Shown: in pieces, positions 35,651 to 44,247 of the stretch
Layout of the letters: each line of letters opens with the position of its first letter
Position numbering within the stretch: the first letter of the stretch is position 1
Assembly: GCA_019695185.1 (NCBI GenBank)
Contig: JAIBAN010000002.1
Location: 186,001-250,000 of the forward strand
Reading direction: 5' to 3'
From: Blastocatellia bacterium
GTDB lineage: Bacteria; Acidobacteriota; Blastocatellia; Chloracidobacteriales; Chloracidobacteriaceae
DNA: 64,000 nt
Notes under the pieces: model-generated
What the model saw: only the letters and a program-made list of their open reading frames with translations
Databases searched by the model: none
Told to the model about the DNA's origin: nothing
Made by a program: the position numbers and the translations under genes

Positions 35651-37159
35651 CTACTTGGTCAAATTCGCCTTGAGCGGGTCGAAATTCGCCAACTGAATCA
35701 CGGTTGGTTCACCGTAGGTCTTGGCAATTCCATCACGGAATACCTTGGCATCGCCCACCAGCACAATCAGCGGTTTTTCCGCCAGTTTCTTTTGGGCAGC
35801 CTGTTTGGCCTGCTCAACCGTTATGCCGTTGATGCTTTTCGTGTAGTCGTTCAGGGTTCGCAAATCCAACCCGTACTGCACTGTGGTTGAAACCAAGTCA
35901 ACCAGTTCACCGACGGTTTGCAACCCCTGCACGAAACTGCCGGATTCAGCCGCTTTGCGGGTGTCGAGTTCAGTTGCAGGAATCGCTTCGGCGCGAATGC
36001 GTTTGAGTTCATCCAGAATGACGCCCAATGCCTCGGCAGTTGATGCTGATTTGGTGGAACAACCGGCGCGGATAAGCCCTACGGTACTGCCAATTTCAAG
36101 ATTGCTCCGCGCTCCGTAACTGAGTCCGCGTTTGATGCGGATTTCCTTGTTCAACCGGGCTGAGTATCCGCCACCCAACACTGAATTCATAACCAGCGTT
36201 GGAAAATATTCAGGGTCACGCCGGGTGATGCCGATGTTTCCAACCCGCACCGCCGTTTGCGCGGCTCCAGGCTTGTCAATCACGACCACTGCCGGAGCCT
36301 TGGCCGCTCCGGCAACCGGAATTTTTGCGGCAGGAGTGGCTTTTCCTGCTTTCCAGTCGCCAAAAAACATCTTGGCCAGTTCCTCAGCATTGGAAGCGGT
36401 AATGTCGCCGCCAATCACCAGGAAGGAAGTGTTCGGCAGGTAGTGTTTTTGGTAGAAATCCACCATCTGTTCGCGGGTAAAACCCTTGATGGTGTCAGCC
36501 GTCCCGTCGAGCGGTTGCCCGAAGGGGCTGTCTCCCAGCACCAGTTTGCGAAACGCCACATCCGCCACATAGGTTGGGTTGGCGTAATTGACCTGGATTT
36601 CGCCAATCAACTGGGTTTTCTGACGCTCGATTTCTTCGGGTTTGAAAATGGCTTTACTGGCCAGTTCCGACACCAGATTGAAAGCGACCGGGATGTTTTC
36701 GCGGATGACCGTCGAGCCAATATAAACGCCGTCATAATCGGCATTGGCGTAGAGGCTTCCCCCCACCGAATCAATATAGTTGGCAATTGCCTGCGCATCC
36801 CGGAACTTGGTTCCCTGCTTGAGCATCCGCGCCGTGAACGCAGCCAGACCTGCTGGAGTGCTTTCGGTTCCGGCCCCAGCGTTCACCGTCAGCCGGACTG
36901 ACACCACCGGGAGTGAATGGTCTTCCACCACAAACACCCGCAATCCGTTTTTGAGCTTTTTGGTAACGACCGGCGGAAACGAAGCCTGTTTCGGCGCATC
37001 CGGCGGAGGCGGTTGCTGTCCTTGGCCAAAAACCGGCCCTATGAACACCAGCAACAATGAAAGAATGATTCCATTGGTTATTGTCTTCAAACCCAAGAGC
37101 CGGTTTTTCAAACCCTGAACCCTGAACCCTGAACCCTGAACCCTAAAATTATTTCGCAT
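35651..37159 (-). CDS. M16 peptidase-family protein lacking the zinc motif (non-catalytic partner)
   Basis: 502 residues. ATG at 37159, preceded by AAGGAGGACAAAGCG located inside the upstream gene. The M16 two-domain architecture is clear (LKNGLRVFVVEDHSLPVVSV; GRQ-like GLSYGARSNLE), but the HxxEH site is replaced by FTARML, so it cannot bind zinc in the usual way. It resembles the inactive subunit of mitochondrial processing peptidase-type pairs. Residues 5-16 ([12 protein letters not shown]) are read from a tandem AACCCTG repeat that precedes the signal segment (IILSLLLVFIGPVFG). Translationally coupled to the active subunit upstream. Confidence 0.9.
   Translation of the reverse strand: MRNNFRVQGSGFRVQGLKNRLLGLKTITNGIILSLLLVFIGPVFGQGQQPPPPDAPKQASFPPVVTKKLKNGLRVFVVEDHSLPVVSVRLTVNAGAGTESTPAGLAAFTARMLKQGTKFRDAQAIANYIDSVGGSLYANADYDGVYIGSTVIRENIPVAFNLVSELASKAIFKPEEIERQKTQLIGEIQVNYANPTYVADVAFRKLVLGDSPFGQPLDGTADTIKGFTREQMVDFYQKHYLPNTSFLVIGGDITASNAEELAKMFFGDWKAGKATPAAKIPVAGAAKAPAVVVIDKPGAAQTAVRVGNIGITRRDPEYFPTLVMNSVLGGGYSARLNKEIRIKRGLSYGARSNLEIGSTVGLIRAGCSTKSASTAEALGVILDELKRIRAEAIPATELDTRKAAESGSFVQGLQTVGELVDLVSTTVQYGLDLRTLNDYTKSINGITVEQAKQAAQKKLAEKPLIVLVGDAKVFRDGIAKTYGEPTVIQLANFDPLKANLTK
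37111..37146. repeat. single-arm AACCCTG tandem repeat inside the start of the M16 partner gene
   Basis: Five copies of AACCCTG (AGGGTTC on the coding strand) lie just after the start codon of the inactive M16 gene and are translated. No partner inverted arm is seen nearby. The same unit occurs at 43129-43176. Confidence 0.85.
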
Positions 37160-38522
37160 CGCTTTGTCCTCCTTCTTTGACAAGGATTTGCATGACGGTG
37201 CGGTTGTTGGCAGTAAAATATTTCTCAGCCACCCGTTTCACATCTTCGCCCGTTACGGCTCCATATTTTTCGACATCGGTTTGGGCCCGGTTGGGGTCGC
37301 CAAAAAACGTGGCGGCTTCACCGAGTGCCTGGGCACGGCCCAGCAGGGATTGCCGCCCTAAAATTGTGGAGGCCAGCACCTGGGCCTTGGCTTTGTTGAG
37401 TTCCGGTTCCAGCACGCCTTTGGTACGGACCTTTTCAATCTCTGCCAAAATTGCTTTTTCAACCTCGGCCAGTGATTTGCCCGGTGCCGCTACGCCAAAG
37501 GCAGAAAAGAGATTGGGATGCTCAGTGAAATTGCCGAAAGCGGAAACCTCAACGGCGACCTGCTGTTTGTAAACCAGTTCCTGATACAGCCGCGAACTTT
37601 CTCCGCGTGACAGAATGTTGCCCAGAATCCGCAAGGCATAGCTGTCCGGATGTCCCTTTTCCGGAATGTGATAGACAAACTGGACCGCCGGCAGCGAAGC
37701 AATCGGGTCCGTGTAGGAAAGTTTCCGTTCGGCGGTTTGCGGCGGTTCCACCAGCGTCACCCGTGGAATCGGCTGTTTGCTGCGTTGGAGCGGCTCGAAA
37801 TATTCCTTGATGATGGGCAAGGTCTTGGCCGCATCGAAATCACCGACAATCACGAGCGTCGCATTGTTTGGCGCATAAAACGTATCGTGGAACTCGTTGA
37901 CATCGGCCAGTGTCGCCCGGTTGAGGTCGGTCATGCTGCCGATGGTGGTGTGCTGATACGGATGCCGGGTGAAGGCGGCGGCATTCATCGTTTCCTCTGA
38001 TAATCCATACGGCGCGTTTTCGACGCTCTGACGGCGTTCTTCCTTCACCACGTCGCGCTCGGAGAGAAAATTCGGCTCGGTAATCGAGAGCGCACCCATC
38101 CGGTCAGCTTCGGCCCACAGAAGCCGCCGCAGGTGGTTGGCCGGAACCACTTCCAGATAGACCGTCACGTCGTCGTTGGTGAAGGCATTGTTCATCCCGC
38201 CCACGTCTTCGGTCATCCGGTCGAGCGCTTCGCTCGGCGTGTTTTTGGTTCCCTTGAACATCAAATGCTCAAACAGATGGGCAAACCCGGTCCGTCCGGG
38301 GCGTTCATCCTTCGAGCCGACGTGATACCAGACCTGAATGCCGACGAGCGGCAGCCGGTGGTCTTCGAGCATGACAATTTTGAGTCCGTTCGCCAGTTCG
38401 GCGGTTTGAATATTGAGTTTCGGAAGTTTGACTTCCGCCTGTGCGCTCTGGTAAAAGCTGGTTGGTGCAATCCCCAACAGCACCGCGCAGAGCAGTAATA
38501 TCCCCAATCTGCGAATTCGCAT
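37149..38522 (-). CDS. M16 zinc metallopeptidase (active subunit)
   Basis: 457 residues. ATG at 38522 with AGGAGA upstream; the signal segment is LGILLLCAVLLGIAPTSFYQ. The inverted zinc motif HLFEH is in GFAHLFEHLMFKGT, and the distal glutamate is supplied by the helix starting ERDVVKEERR. Full M16 layout with a second, inactive lobe. It probably works with the zinc-less partner whose ATG overlaps its last 11 bp (ATGCGAAATAA). Periplasmic processing or peptide degradation is expected; the substrate is unknown. Confidence 0.94.
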   Translation of the reverse strand: MRIRRLGILLLCAVLLGIAPTSFYQSAQAEVKLPKLNIQTAELANGLKIVMLEDHRLPLVGIQVWYHVGSKDERPGRTGFAHLFEHLMFKGTKNTPSEALDRMTEDVGGMNNAFTNDDVTVYLEVVPANHLRRLLWAEADRMGALSITEPNFLSERDVVKEERRQSVENAPYGLSEETMNAAAFTRHPYQHTTIGSMTDLNRATLADVNEFHDTFYAPNNATLVIVGDFDAAKTLPIIKEYFEPLQRSKQPIPRVTLVEPPQTAERKLSYTDPIASLPAVQFVYHIPEKGHPDSYALRILGNILSRGESSRLYQELVYKQQVAVEVSAFGNFTEHPNLFSAFGVAAPGKSLAEVEKAILAEIEKVRTKGVLEPELNKAKAQVLASTILGRQSLLGRAQALGEAATFFGDPNRAQTDVEKYGAVTGEDVKRVAEKYFTANNRTVMQILVKEGGQSDAK

Positions 38523-38673
38523 TGCAGTCGTTCTCCTAGAGTTTTTTTCTGGAATCCTGGCCCCCATCACGGGCCATTTTCCGCTTGTGTGAATGAACGC
38601 CAATCCTGCCCGTTCGACACACAAAACTTCAACCGATTTTGTGCAACACCGTACAAACAGGAGACTTCGAATT

Positions 38674-39558
38674 ATGAATACCCCCGAACAAAACCAACTG
38701 CAAACCACAACAAACGATACATACACTATCAAGCTCTTTGTTCAAGGTTTATTTTTGTTGCATTTCAAGGACCAGAATACAGCAACATTCGGACTGATTC
38801 CGATACACCCAAACGACCCTAGCCAACCTTCCGATACAAGAAAAGAAATGCCACATCCAACTGTTTTCAAAGCTAAATATGAAGATGACACGACGCACCA
38901 CTTGGAGCAGTTCCTTGATCGAAAGACTGTTACAAAATTGATAGTTGAAGACCATTCCGGAATCATACCAGAAAAAAATTACTCAACAGGAGACCCAAAA
39001 GATGTTGAAGGAGATTTCAATTTCGACCCATATGTCCTACATATAAAATCTCGGTTATTCAAAAACAATAAGGACTTCCGACTGAAGTCAGCGACATTTA
39101 AGGGACGCCTTCAGTTTACCTACGGTAGAATCGGGGTTTCCAAGCTGTTTCCCGACCCTAGGGATCCAAAAACTCCATGGGAATTTGAGTTCATAGAAAA
39201 AGGAGTAGGAAATACTATACATAAACAATTTGTAGCTGAGATCATAAAAGTCACCTTAGAAGTACCAAAGGATAAAAAAGTAACACTTCAAGATCATAAA
39301 GGTATCCTTTATGAGTTCTTTCAAAAAAATTGCGAGATAACACTTTCCAATGTTTGTGTTCCAGAGGATAGTGACCATGATGGTAAACCTGATAGTGAAT
39401 GCCCTGAGGATTTTGAATGTTTGTACGATGCTCTAACCCTTCCTCAGAACACTCGACGAGTCATTCCACGTAAAAGGGTTTTTATTCTTGATGACAACGG
39501 TGAAACACCTAAAACAGTTAGCACCTCATTGTGTGGAGGAGGTTGCTCATCCTGTTGA
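38674..39558 (+). CDS. AT-rich orphan protein with Cys-rich C-terminus
   Basis: 294 residues, ATG at 38674 after AGGAGA. Codon use is clearly richer in A/T than in all neighbours (for example many AAA, ATA and GAT codons), which suggests horizontal transfer. No signal peptide. The sequence is hydrophilic. A DSDHDGKPDSEC stretch looks like a calcium-binding DxDxDG loop, and the protein ends STSLCGGGCSSC. I recognise no family. It is divergent from the M16 pair (151 bp between starts). A role as a peptidase substrate or a modified-peptide precursor is only speculation. Confidence 0.7.
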   Translation: MNTPEQNQLQTTTNDTYTIKLFVQGLFLLHFKDQNTATFGLIPIHPNDPSQPSDTRKEMPHPTVFKAKYEDDTTHHLEQFLDRKTVTKLIVEDHSGIIPEKNYSTGDPKDVEGDFNFDPYVLHIKSRLFKNNKDFRLKSATFKGRLQFTYGRIGVSKLFPDPRDPKTPWEFEFIEKGVGNTIHKQFVAEIIKVTLEVPKDKKVTLQDHKGILYEFFQKNCEITLSNVCVPEDSDHDGKPDSECPEDFECLYDALTLPQNTRRVIPRKRVFILDDNGETPKTVSTSLCGGGCSSC

Positions 39559-39587
39559 ACCCTTTTCCTGCTCCTGAACACTTTTAC

Positions 39588-42500
39588 TCAATGCTTAATA
39601 AATGATTCCATTTCGTCCGATTTCGAAAGGTGCCAACTCGGTACGATTTGAGTCAGGAGCTGGAAAAACTTTTCTGTGCTCTTGTGAAAAGAGGCACTAT
39701 CGCCGTTTCTGGCACTAGTTAGTGCTAAAACAAAGAGGCTCGTTGGAGATTTGTGATCGGATATTGCCACTGCTTTTTGTGCATAGAAACATGCCTGACC
39801 TGGATTGCGAATTAACCCATAAGGACAGGTTGCAAGCAAATAAGCAAAGGCTTCGCATTCCCATGATTTCGAACCAGGCAAGTCAACACGAGCCTTTAAT
39901 TCTGAAAATAACCGTTCTGTATAGCGACGGGCCTGATTCGAATTTATTCCCATCAAATGGGATAGTTCATACAGGTTTTGTACCCGCATTCGGAAAAGTG
40001 TTGCATTTTTTGGCCGTTTCACACAAAGGTCTTCCAATAAATCCGCAGCTTTAGTTAATGCTTCAATTCCTTTTACAATTTGTTTTTGACTTTTTCTACA
40101 TACCCCAAGCCGATAATACATTTCGGCCAGATTTTGTTTGAACTCAGCATTGTTTGCATCAGAATTCGCCAACCCTTCCCGTAAAGCAATTGCCTTCAGG
40201 TAAAAAGTTTGCGCTTGGCCAATGTTTCCCTCTCGAAATAACATATCCCCGGTCCACAAGTATGTCATAGCCAACTGACCCCGGATTTCAGCATTTTGAG
40301 GGTCACTCGCGCTCAACTCTTCGCAAATTCTCAATGAACGTTCCATCAATGATTCAGCCTCCTGAAAAGAACCTGATTTTGCCAAAAATAGACCAACTTG
40401 TGCACTTGCACTTGCCACATCTAGCTGTTTTATTGATTGGCTTGGTACCAAAGAGGCTAGTTCTTCTGTGATATGTAATGTTTTTTGATCTGATTCAACC
40501 GCTTGTTGGAACAAATCAATAACTGACAAACGGTTTTCGGATTGCTCCTCCAATCGAGTTGCCAAACTTTCAAAAAGATGACCAACCCGATAATGGCCTA
40601 TTGCCAGCATCCGTTTTGATTGTTCATTGGACTGGCTGGCTACTACACGTTCGCTGATTGCAATTGAATCCTGAAACAACTTCAGAGCCTGGATAGGGTC
40701 ATCAGTTTGGTCTAAAGCTATATCCCCAAGCTTCATCAAACAATAAGCCAGTCGTAATGAATACTGAGCATTCCCCGACTCCAATTGAACCATTTCCTCC
40801 CGCACAATTTTGGACTTGTGCAGCAATGCCAATGCTTCATCCAAGTCACCGGACCGAACCAGCACATCACTCAGCCTCTCTTGCGCCGTACAGAGCTCTG
40901 CCTTCAGTTTCAAATCTCCAGGTTTGGCAGTTGTAAGTCCTTGTAGGATTTCGAGTGATTTGCGGTAGCTCTTGATGGCTCCCGGCGTGTCACCCAGGTT
41001 GGCGCTGTAAGGCCGTCCCTGAATATCCCCGACTTTTTGGTAGGCAATCGCAAACTCCATTTGCAGGGTCGGGTCGTCCTGCACCTGCGAGGTCAGACGG
41101 TCCAGGTACAGCAGCGACTTTTTCACGATTTTTTCACGCACCGGCGTGGTTCCGGGCAGTTTCGCCAAATCCTGGTCAAACTCCATCAGAAAGGAATTTG
41201 CCAACTCCCGCACGTCATTGAAGCGGGCTACGGCAACGGCGCGTTCAGCTTCGGCACGGGCGCGTTCAGCGCGGGCAACGCGGGCCTGCCAGGTGGTGGC
41301 AATAATGCCTCCGACCAAGGAAAGCGTCAGGAGCAACCCGGCAGCCACCCCTAGGCGGTTGCGGCGGACGAACTTCTCTGCCCGGTAACGGAAACTGTCT
41401 GGCTGGGCTTTGACCGGCATTCCTTCAAGGTGGCGGCGGAGGTCTTCGGCCAAGGCTTCGACCGAACCGTAGCGCCGTTCCGGTTCTTTCTGGAGCGCCG
41501 TCAAAACAATCGTGTCCAGGTCACCCTGCAACCGTTTGCGCAGCCGGGCGGGCGTGCCTTCGCGGACGGCGCTGGCCTGCTCCGCTGTGGTGGTCGTGGC
41601 CGCAGATTCCTCCACCGGAGCCGTGTTTTTGCGGGTGACAATGGCGCTTGGTTTGGGCGGTTCGTGGGTCTGGATGAGGCGGGCAGCCTGCTCAAACGGC
41701 CCGGAAACATCATAGGGCCGCTGGCCTGTCAGCAGTTCATAGAGCAAGATGCCCAACGAATAGACATCCGAAGCCGTGGTGACCGTGGCTCCGCGTACCT
41801 GCTCAGGGCTCGCGTAGGCCGGTGTCATCGGAGTATGGCCTGTCACGGTCAAATCCGCTGCTGTCATGTCCAGATTGGAAAGGGGATTTTCTCCGCGCAC
41901 CACCTTGGCAATGCCGAAATCAAGCAGTTTGGGAACGCCTTCGGATGTCACCAGAATGTTTCCCGGCTTGATGTCGCGGTGAACAATCAAATTCCGGTGC
42001 GCAAATTGAACGGCGGAACAAACCTGCTGAAAGAGCTTCAACCGGTCCGTGATGGAGAGTTTATGCTCATCGCAGTATTTGGTAATGGGTTGGCCGTCAA
42101 TGTACTCAAGGACAAAAAACGGCAGCCCTTCGGCGGTGGTGCCTCCGTCAAGCAGGCGACCGATGTGGGGATGTTCAAGCCCGGCCAGGATTTGCCGTTC
42201 GGCCCGGAACCGTGCCACCACCGCATCGGTGTCCATGCCGCGTTTCAAAACTTTGAGCGCAACCCGTTTGTGAAAAGCGGCGTCAGCGCGGGCCGCTTCA
42301 TACACCACGCCCATGCCGCCCCGCCCGATTTCACGCACCAGCCGATAGGCTCCGATTTCCTTCCCGGAAACATCCTCTGCCGGAGCAACCGGTTCCTGAC
42401 CGGCTAAAACCTGAAAACCGGCCTCAACCCCTCCCTCATCAAAAAAGGTATCTTCTTCCTGGTGAAGTTGGAGTAAAACTTTGACTTCATCCAGCAGCGA

Positions 42501-42608
42501 GGGGTCACCCTGGCACGCTTCAGCCACAAAACCATCCCGTTGCGCCGGACCATATTCCAGCGCATCCTGGAAAATCTGGCTGATGCGTTGATAGCGTTCT
42601 GGTGTCAC
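39588..42608 (-). CDS. membrane Ser/Thr protein kinase with TPR sensor region
   Basis: 1,006 residues, GTG start at 42608 overlapping the upstream stop (GTGA). The kinase domain spans about residues 88-390: glycine loop IGRGGMGVVYEA, Lys in VALKVLK, catalytic HRDIKPGN, DFGIAK and the PAYASPEQVRG activation segment. A membrane segment lies near residue 420 (GVAAGLLLTLSLVGGIIATT), followed by a long C-terminal region with tetratricopeptide-like helices to the end. Such acidobacterial PknB-like kinases phosphorylate cytoplasmic targets in response to a periplasmic or protein-binding signal. The region 39588-40900 is more AT-rich than the kinase part. The small TPR protein upstream is cotranscribed. 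Confidence 0.93.
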   Translation of the reverse strand: MTPERYQRISQIFQDALEYGPAQRDGFVAEACQGDPSLLDEVKVLLQLHQEEDTFFDEGGVEAGFQVLAGQEPVAPAEDVSGKEIGAYRLVREIGRGGMGVVYEAARADAAFHKRVALKVLKRGMDTDAVVARFRAERQILAGLEHPHIGRLLDGGTTAEGLPFFVLEYIDGQPITKYCDEHKLSITDRLKLFQQVCSAVQFAHRNLIVHRDIKPGNILVTSEGVPKLLDFGIAKVVRGENPLSNLDMTAADLTVTGHTPMTPAYASPEQVRGATVTTASDVYSLGILLYELLTGQRPYDVSGPFEQAARLIQTHEPPKPSAIVTRKNTAPVEESAATTTTAEQASAVREGTPARLRKRLQGDLDTIVLTALQKEPERRYGSVEALAEDLRRHLEGMPVKAQPDSFRYRAEKFVRRNRLGVAAGLLLTLSLVGGIIATTWQARVARAERARAEAERAVAVARFNDVRELANSFLMEFDQDLAKLPGTTPVREKIVKKSLLYLDRLTSQVQDDPTLQMEFAIAYQKVGDIQGRPYSANLGDTPGAIKSYRKSLEILQGLTTAKPGDLKLKAELCTAQERLSDVLVRSGDLDEALALLHKSKIVREEMVQLESGNAQYSLRLAYCLMKLGDIALDQTDDPIQALKLFQDSIAISERVVASQSNEQSKRMLAIGHYRVGHLFESLATRLEEQSENRLSVIDLFQQAVESDQKTLHITEELASLVPSQSIKQLDVASASAQVGLFLAKSGSFQEAESLMERSLRICEELSASDPQNAEIRGQLAMTYLWTGDMLFREGNIGQAQTFYLKAIALREGLANSDANNAEFKQNLAEMYYRLGVCRKSQKQIVKGIEALTKAADLLEDLCVKRPKNATLFRMRVQNLYELSHLMGINSNQARRYTERLFSELKARVDLPGSKSWECEAFAYLLATCPYGLIRNPGQACFYAQKAVAISDHKSPTSLFVLALTSARNGDSASFHKSTEKFFQLLTQIVPSWHLSKSDEMESFIKH

Positions 42609-43003
42609 TTCAACTTTTCAAGCTGTTTGCGGGCTTGTTTGGCAAAATCACCGTCAGGGTGCTTCTCAATGAGGAACTTGTAGCTTTCTTTGGCCAAATC
42701 AATTTTACCCGCACCGGCGTAGGCTTCGCCAAGTAAAAAATACACTTTTTCAATCTTGGTGTATTGCGGGTAAATCTCGCGCACTTCTTCGAGCCGGTTG
42801 ATGGCGGCATCGTACTTCTTGCGCTTTTTCATGTAAAACTCGGCCACTTCAAGGTTGTGGTCCGATTTTTTCTCCAGTTGCGGGTCCTGAGTTCCGTCCA
42901 GAGCGCGGTCGTCCTGCGCTGACTGCGGCGGGAGGCTCGAGTTCAACGGTTCAAAACTTGAATGGAAAGCCAACAGCAAAAAAGAAATCAGTAGAACTTG
43001 CAT
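42605..43003 (-). CDS. BamD-like small TPR protein
   Basis: 132 residues. Signal peptide MQVLLISFLLLAFHSS without a lipobox cysteine. Then a TPR-like region, YDAAINRLEEVREIYPQYTKIEKVYFLLGEAYAGAGKI and on, with the HPDGDFAKQARKQLEKL ending seen in BamD/YbgF relatives. Shorter than BamD (about 245). A scaffold role in the envelope is likely. Its stop codon overlaps the GTG of the Ser/Thr kinase, so the two are coupled. Upstream lies a repeat element. Confidence 0.8.
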   Translation of the reverse strand: MQVLLISFLLLAFHSSFEPLNSSLPPQSAQDDRALDGTQDPQLEKKSDHNLEVAEFYMKKRKKYDAAINRLEEVREIYPQYTKIEKVYFLLGEAYAGAGKIDLAKESYKFLIEKHPDGDFAKQARKQLEKLK

Positions 43004-43013
43004 AGTAAAACCA

Positions 43014-43176
43014 GAGTCTGGGGTCTAGGGTCTAGGGTCTAGGGTCCAGGGTTCAGGGTTTTCGAATTTCAGGAATTTTGAAGTTCTGGATGGGGTTTAA
43101 TTGTTCATTGTCCGTTGTCCATTCAAAAGACCCTGAACCCTGAACCCTGAACCCTGAACCCTGAACCCTGAACCCT
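43014..43176. repeat. inverted tandem-repeat element, GGGTCTA/GGGTTCA type
   Basis: The left arm at 43014-43060 begins as GGGTCTA units and turns into GGGTTCA units. The right arm at 43128-43176 is six to seven copies of ACCCTGA. Only the GGGTTCA part of the left arm pairs perfectly. The right arm provides the TAG stop of mtnP, whose coding sequence ends at 43175. Confidence 0.88.
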
Positions 43177-44071
43177 ATTCCACTGGAAGGTACTTCCCGA
43201 TGATGGCCGCCAGTTTCCGGCGCGTTGCCCGACTCACCAAATCCGGGCGGGTCATAATTGCGTGCTTGAGCGCTGAACTGTAAGGCGATTGCATTTCGGT
43301 CTGCGCCAGCCGGGTAACGGTTGCCCGGATGATGCGCTGGGCGTTTTTCACGTTGCGGGTCAGGTAATCAATCACCATTTCAACCGTCACCGCGTCGTGG
43401 CCTTCGTGCCAGCAATCGTAATCGGTCACCATGGCCAGCGTGGCATAACTCATTTCCGCTTCGCGGGCCAGTTTGGCTTCCTGCAAATTGGTCATGCCGA
43501 TGATGTTCATGCCCCACATCCGATAGACATTCGATTCTGCACGGGTCGAAAAAGCCGGGCCTTCCATGCACAGGTAGGTTCCACCCCGATGAATCGTCAC
43601 ATCGCCCAGGCTCCGTCCGGCGGCCTCCATGTGGTCACAGAGCATGGCGCACACCGGGTCGGCAAACGTGATATGGCCAACGATGCCTTCGCCAAAAAAG
43701 GTGGATTCATGGGCACGGGCGCGGGTCCGGTCAAAAAACTGGTCCGGAATCACCATATCGAGCGGTTTCAGTTCCTCCTGGAGCGAGCCAACCGCCGAAA
43801 CGGACAGAATGAACTGCGCTCCCAGCATTTTGAGTGCATATATGTTGGCTCGGAACGGCAATTCGGTGGGCAACAGATAATGGCCGCGTCCGTGACGGGC
43901 CAAAAATGCGACGGGAACACCTTCCAGTGTTCCGGTGATGAAGGCATCTGAAGGCTTGCCAAACGGCGTGTCCACAATGACTTCGCGCACGTTTTCAAGC
44001 CCTTCCATTTGATAGAGGCCACTGCCTCCGATGATGCCGATTTTGACTTCCGGATACTGCGTCTGTGACAT
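43175..44071 (-). CDS. mtnP: S-methyl-5'-thioadenosine phosphorylase
   Basis: 298 residues. Cleaves methylthioadenosine to adenine and methylthioribose-1-phosphate in methionine salvage. Family hallmarks are [61 protein letters not shown] and the TDYDCWHE segment. The methylated-base-binding Asn/Asp region fits MTAP rather than a guanosine PNP. ATG at 44071 after AAGGAG. The last codon and stop are shared with the ACCCTGA repeat. Preceded by a palindromic element. Confidence 0.95.
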   Translation of the reverse strand: MSQTQYPEVKIGIIGGSGLYQMEGLENVREVIVDTPFGKPSDAFITGTLEGVPVAFLARHGRGHYLLPTELPFRANIYALKMLGAQFILSVSAVGSLQEELKPLDMVIPDQFFDRTRARAHESTFFGEGIVGHITFADPVCAMLCDHMEAAGRSLGDVTIHRGGTYLCMEGPAFSTRAESNVYRMWGMNIIGMTNLQEAKLAREAEMSYATLAMVTDYDCWHEGHDAVTVEMVIDYLTRNVKNAQRIIRATVTRLAQTEMQSPYSSALKHAIMTRPDLVSRATRRKLAAIIGKYLPVE

Positions 44072-44090
44072 GTGAAAAAAATGACTCCTT

Positions 44091-44243
44091 AGTTGTGAGG
44101 TCCGCCTTCAGACGGCGGTTGTGAGGTCCGCGCTTACGCAGCAGTTTTGATTTAAAGTCAAGAGCCAGCCTCAAGGCTGGTTTCCAAACCGCCGCCTGAA
44201 GGCGGAACTCAAAACAGCCGCCTGAAGGCGGAACTCATAACTT
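44091..44243. repeat. GC-rich inverted repeat, CCGCCTGAAGGCGG type
   Basis: The outer arms AGTTGTGAGGTCCGCC (44091 onwards) and GGCGGAACTCATAACTT (to about 44243) pair imperfectly. CCGCCTGAAGGCGGAACTC occurs twice in the right half, and a small AGCCAGCCTCAAGGCTGG hairpin sits in the centre. The 26-mer GTTCCGCCTTCAGGCGGCTG and following recurs at 61323. Confidence 0.82.
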
Positions 44244-44247
44244 TCGG

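Noticed and set aside
37111..37146. Telomere-like (AACCCTG)n array
   Set aside because: The unit is 7 bp, internal, translated, and of the same kind as other junction repeats; no end of a linear replicon is suggested.
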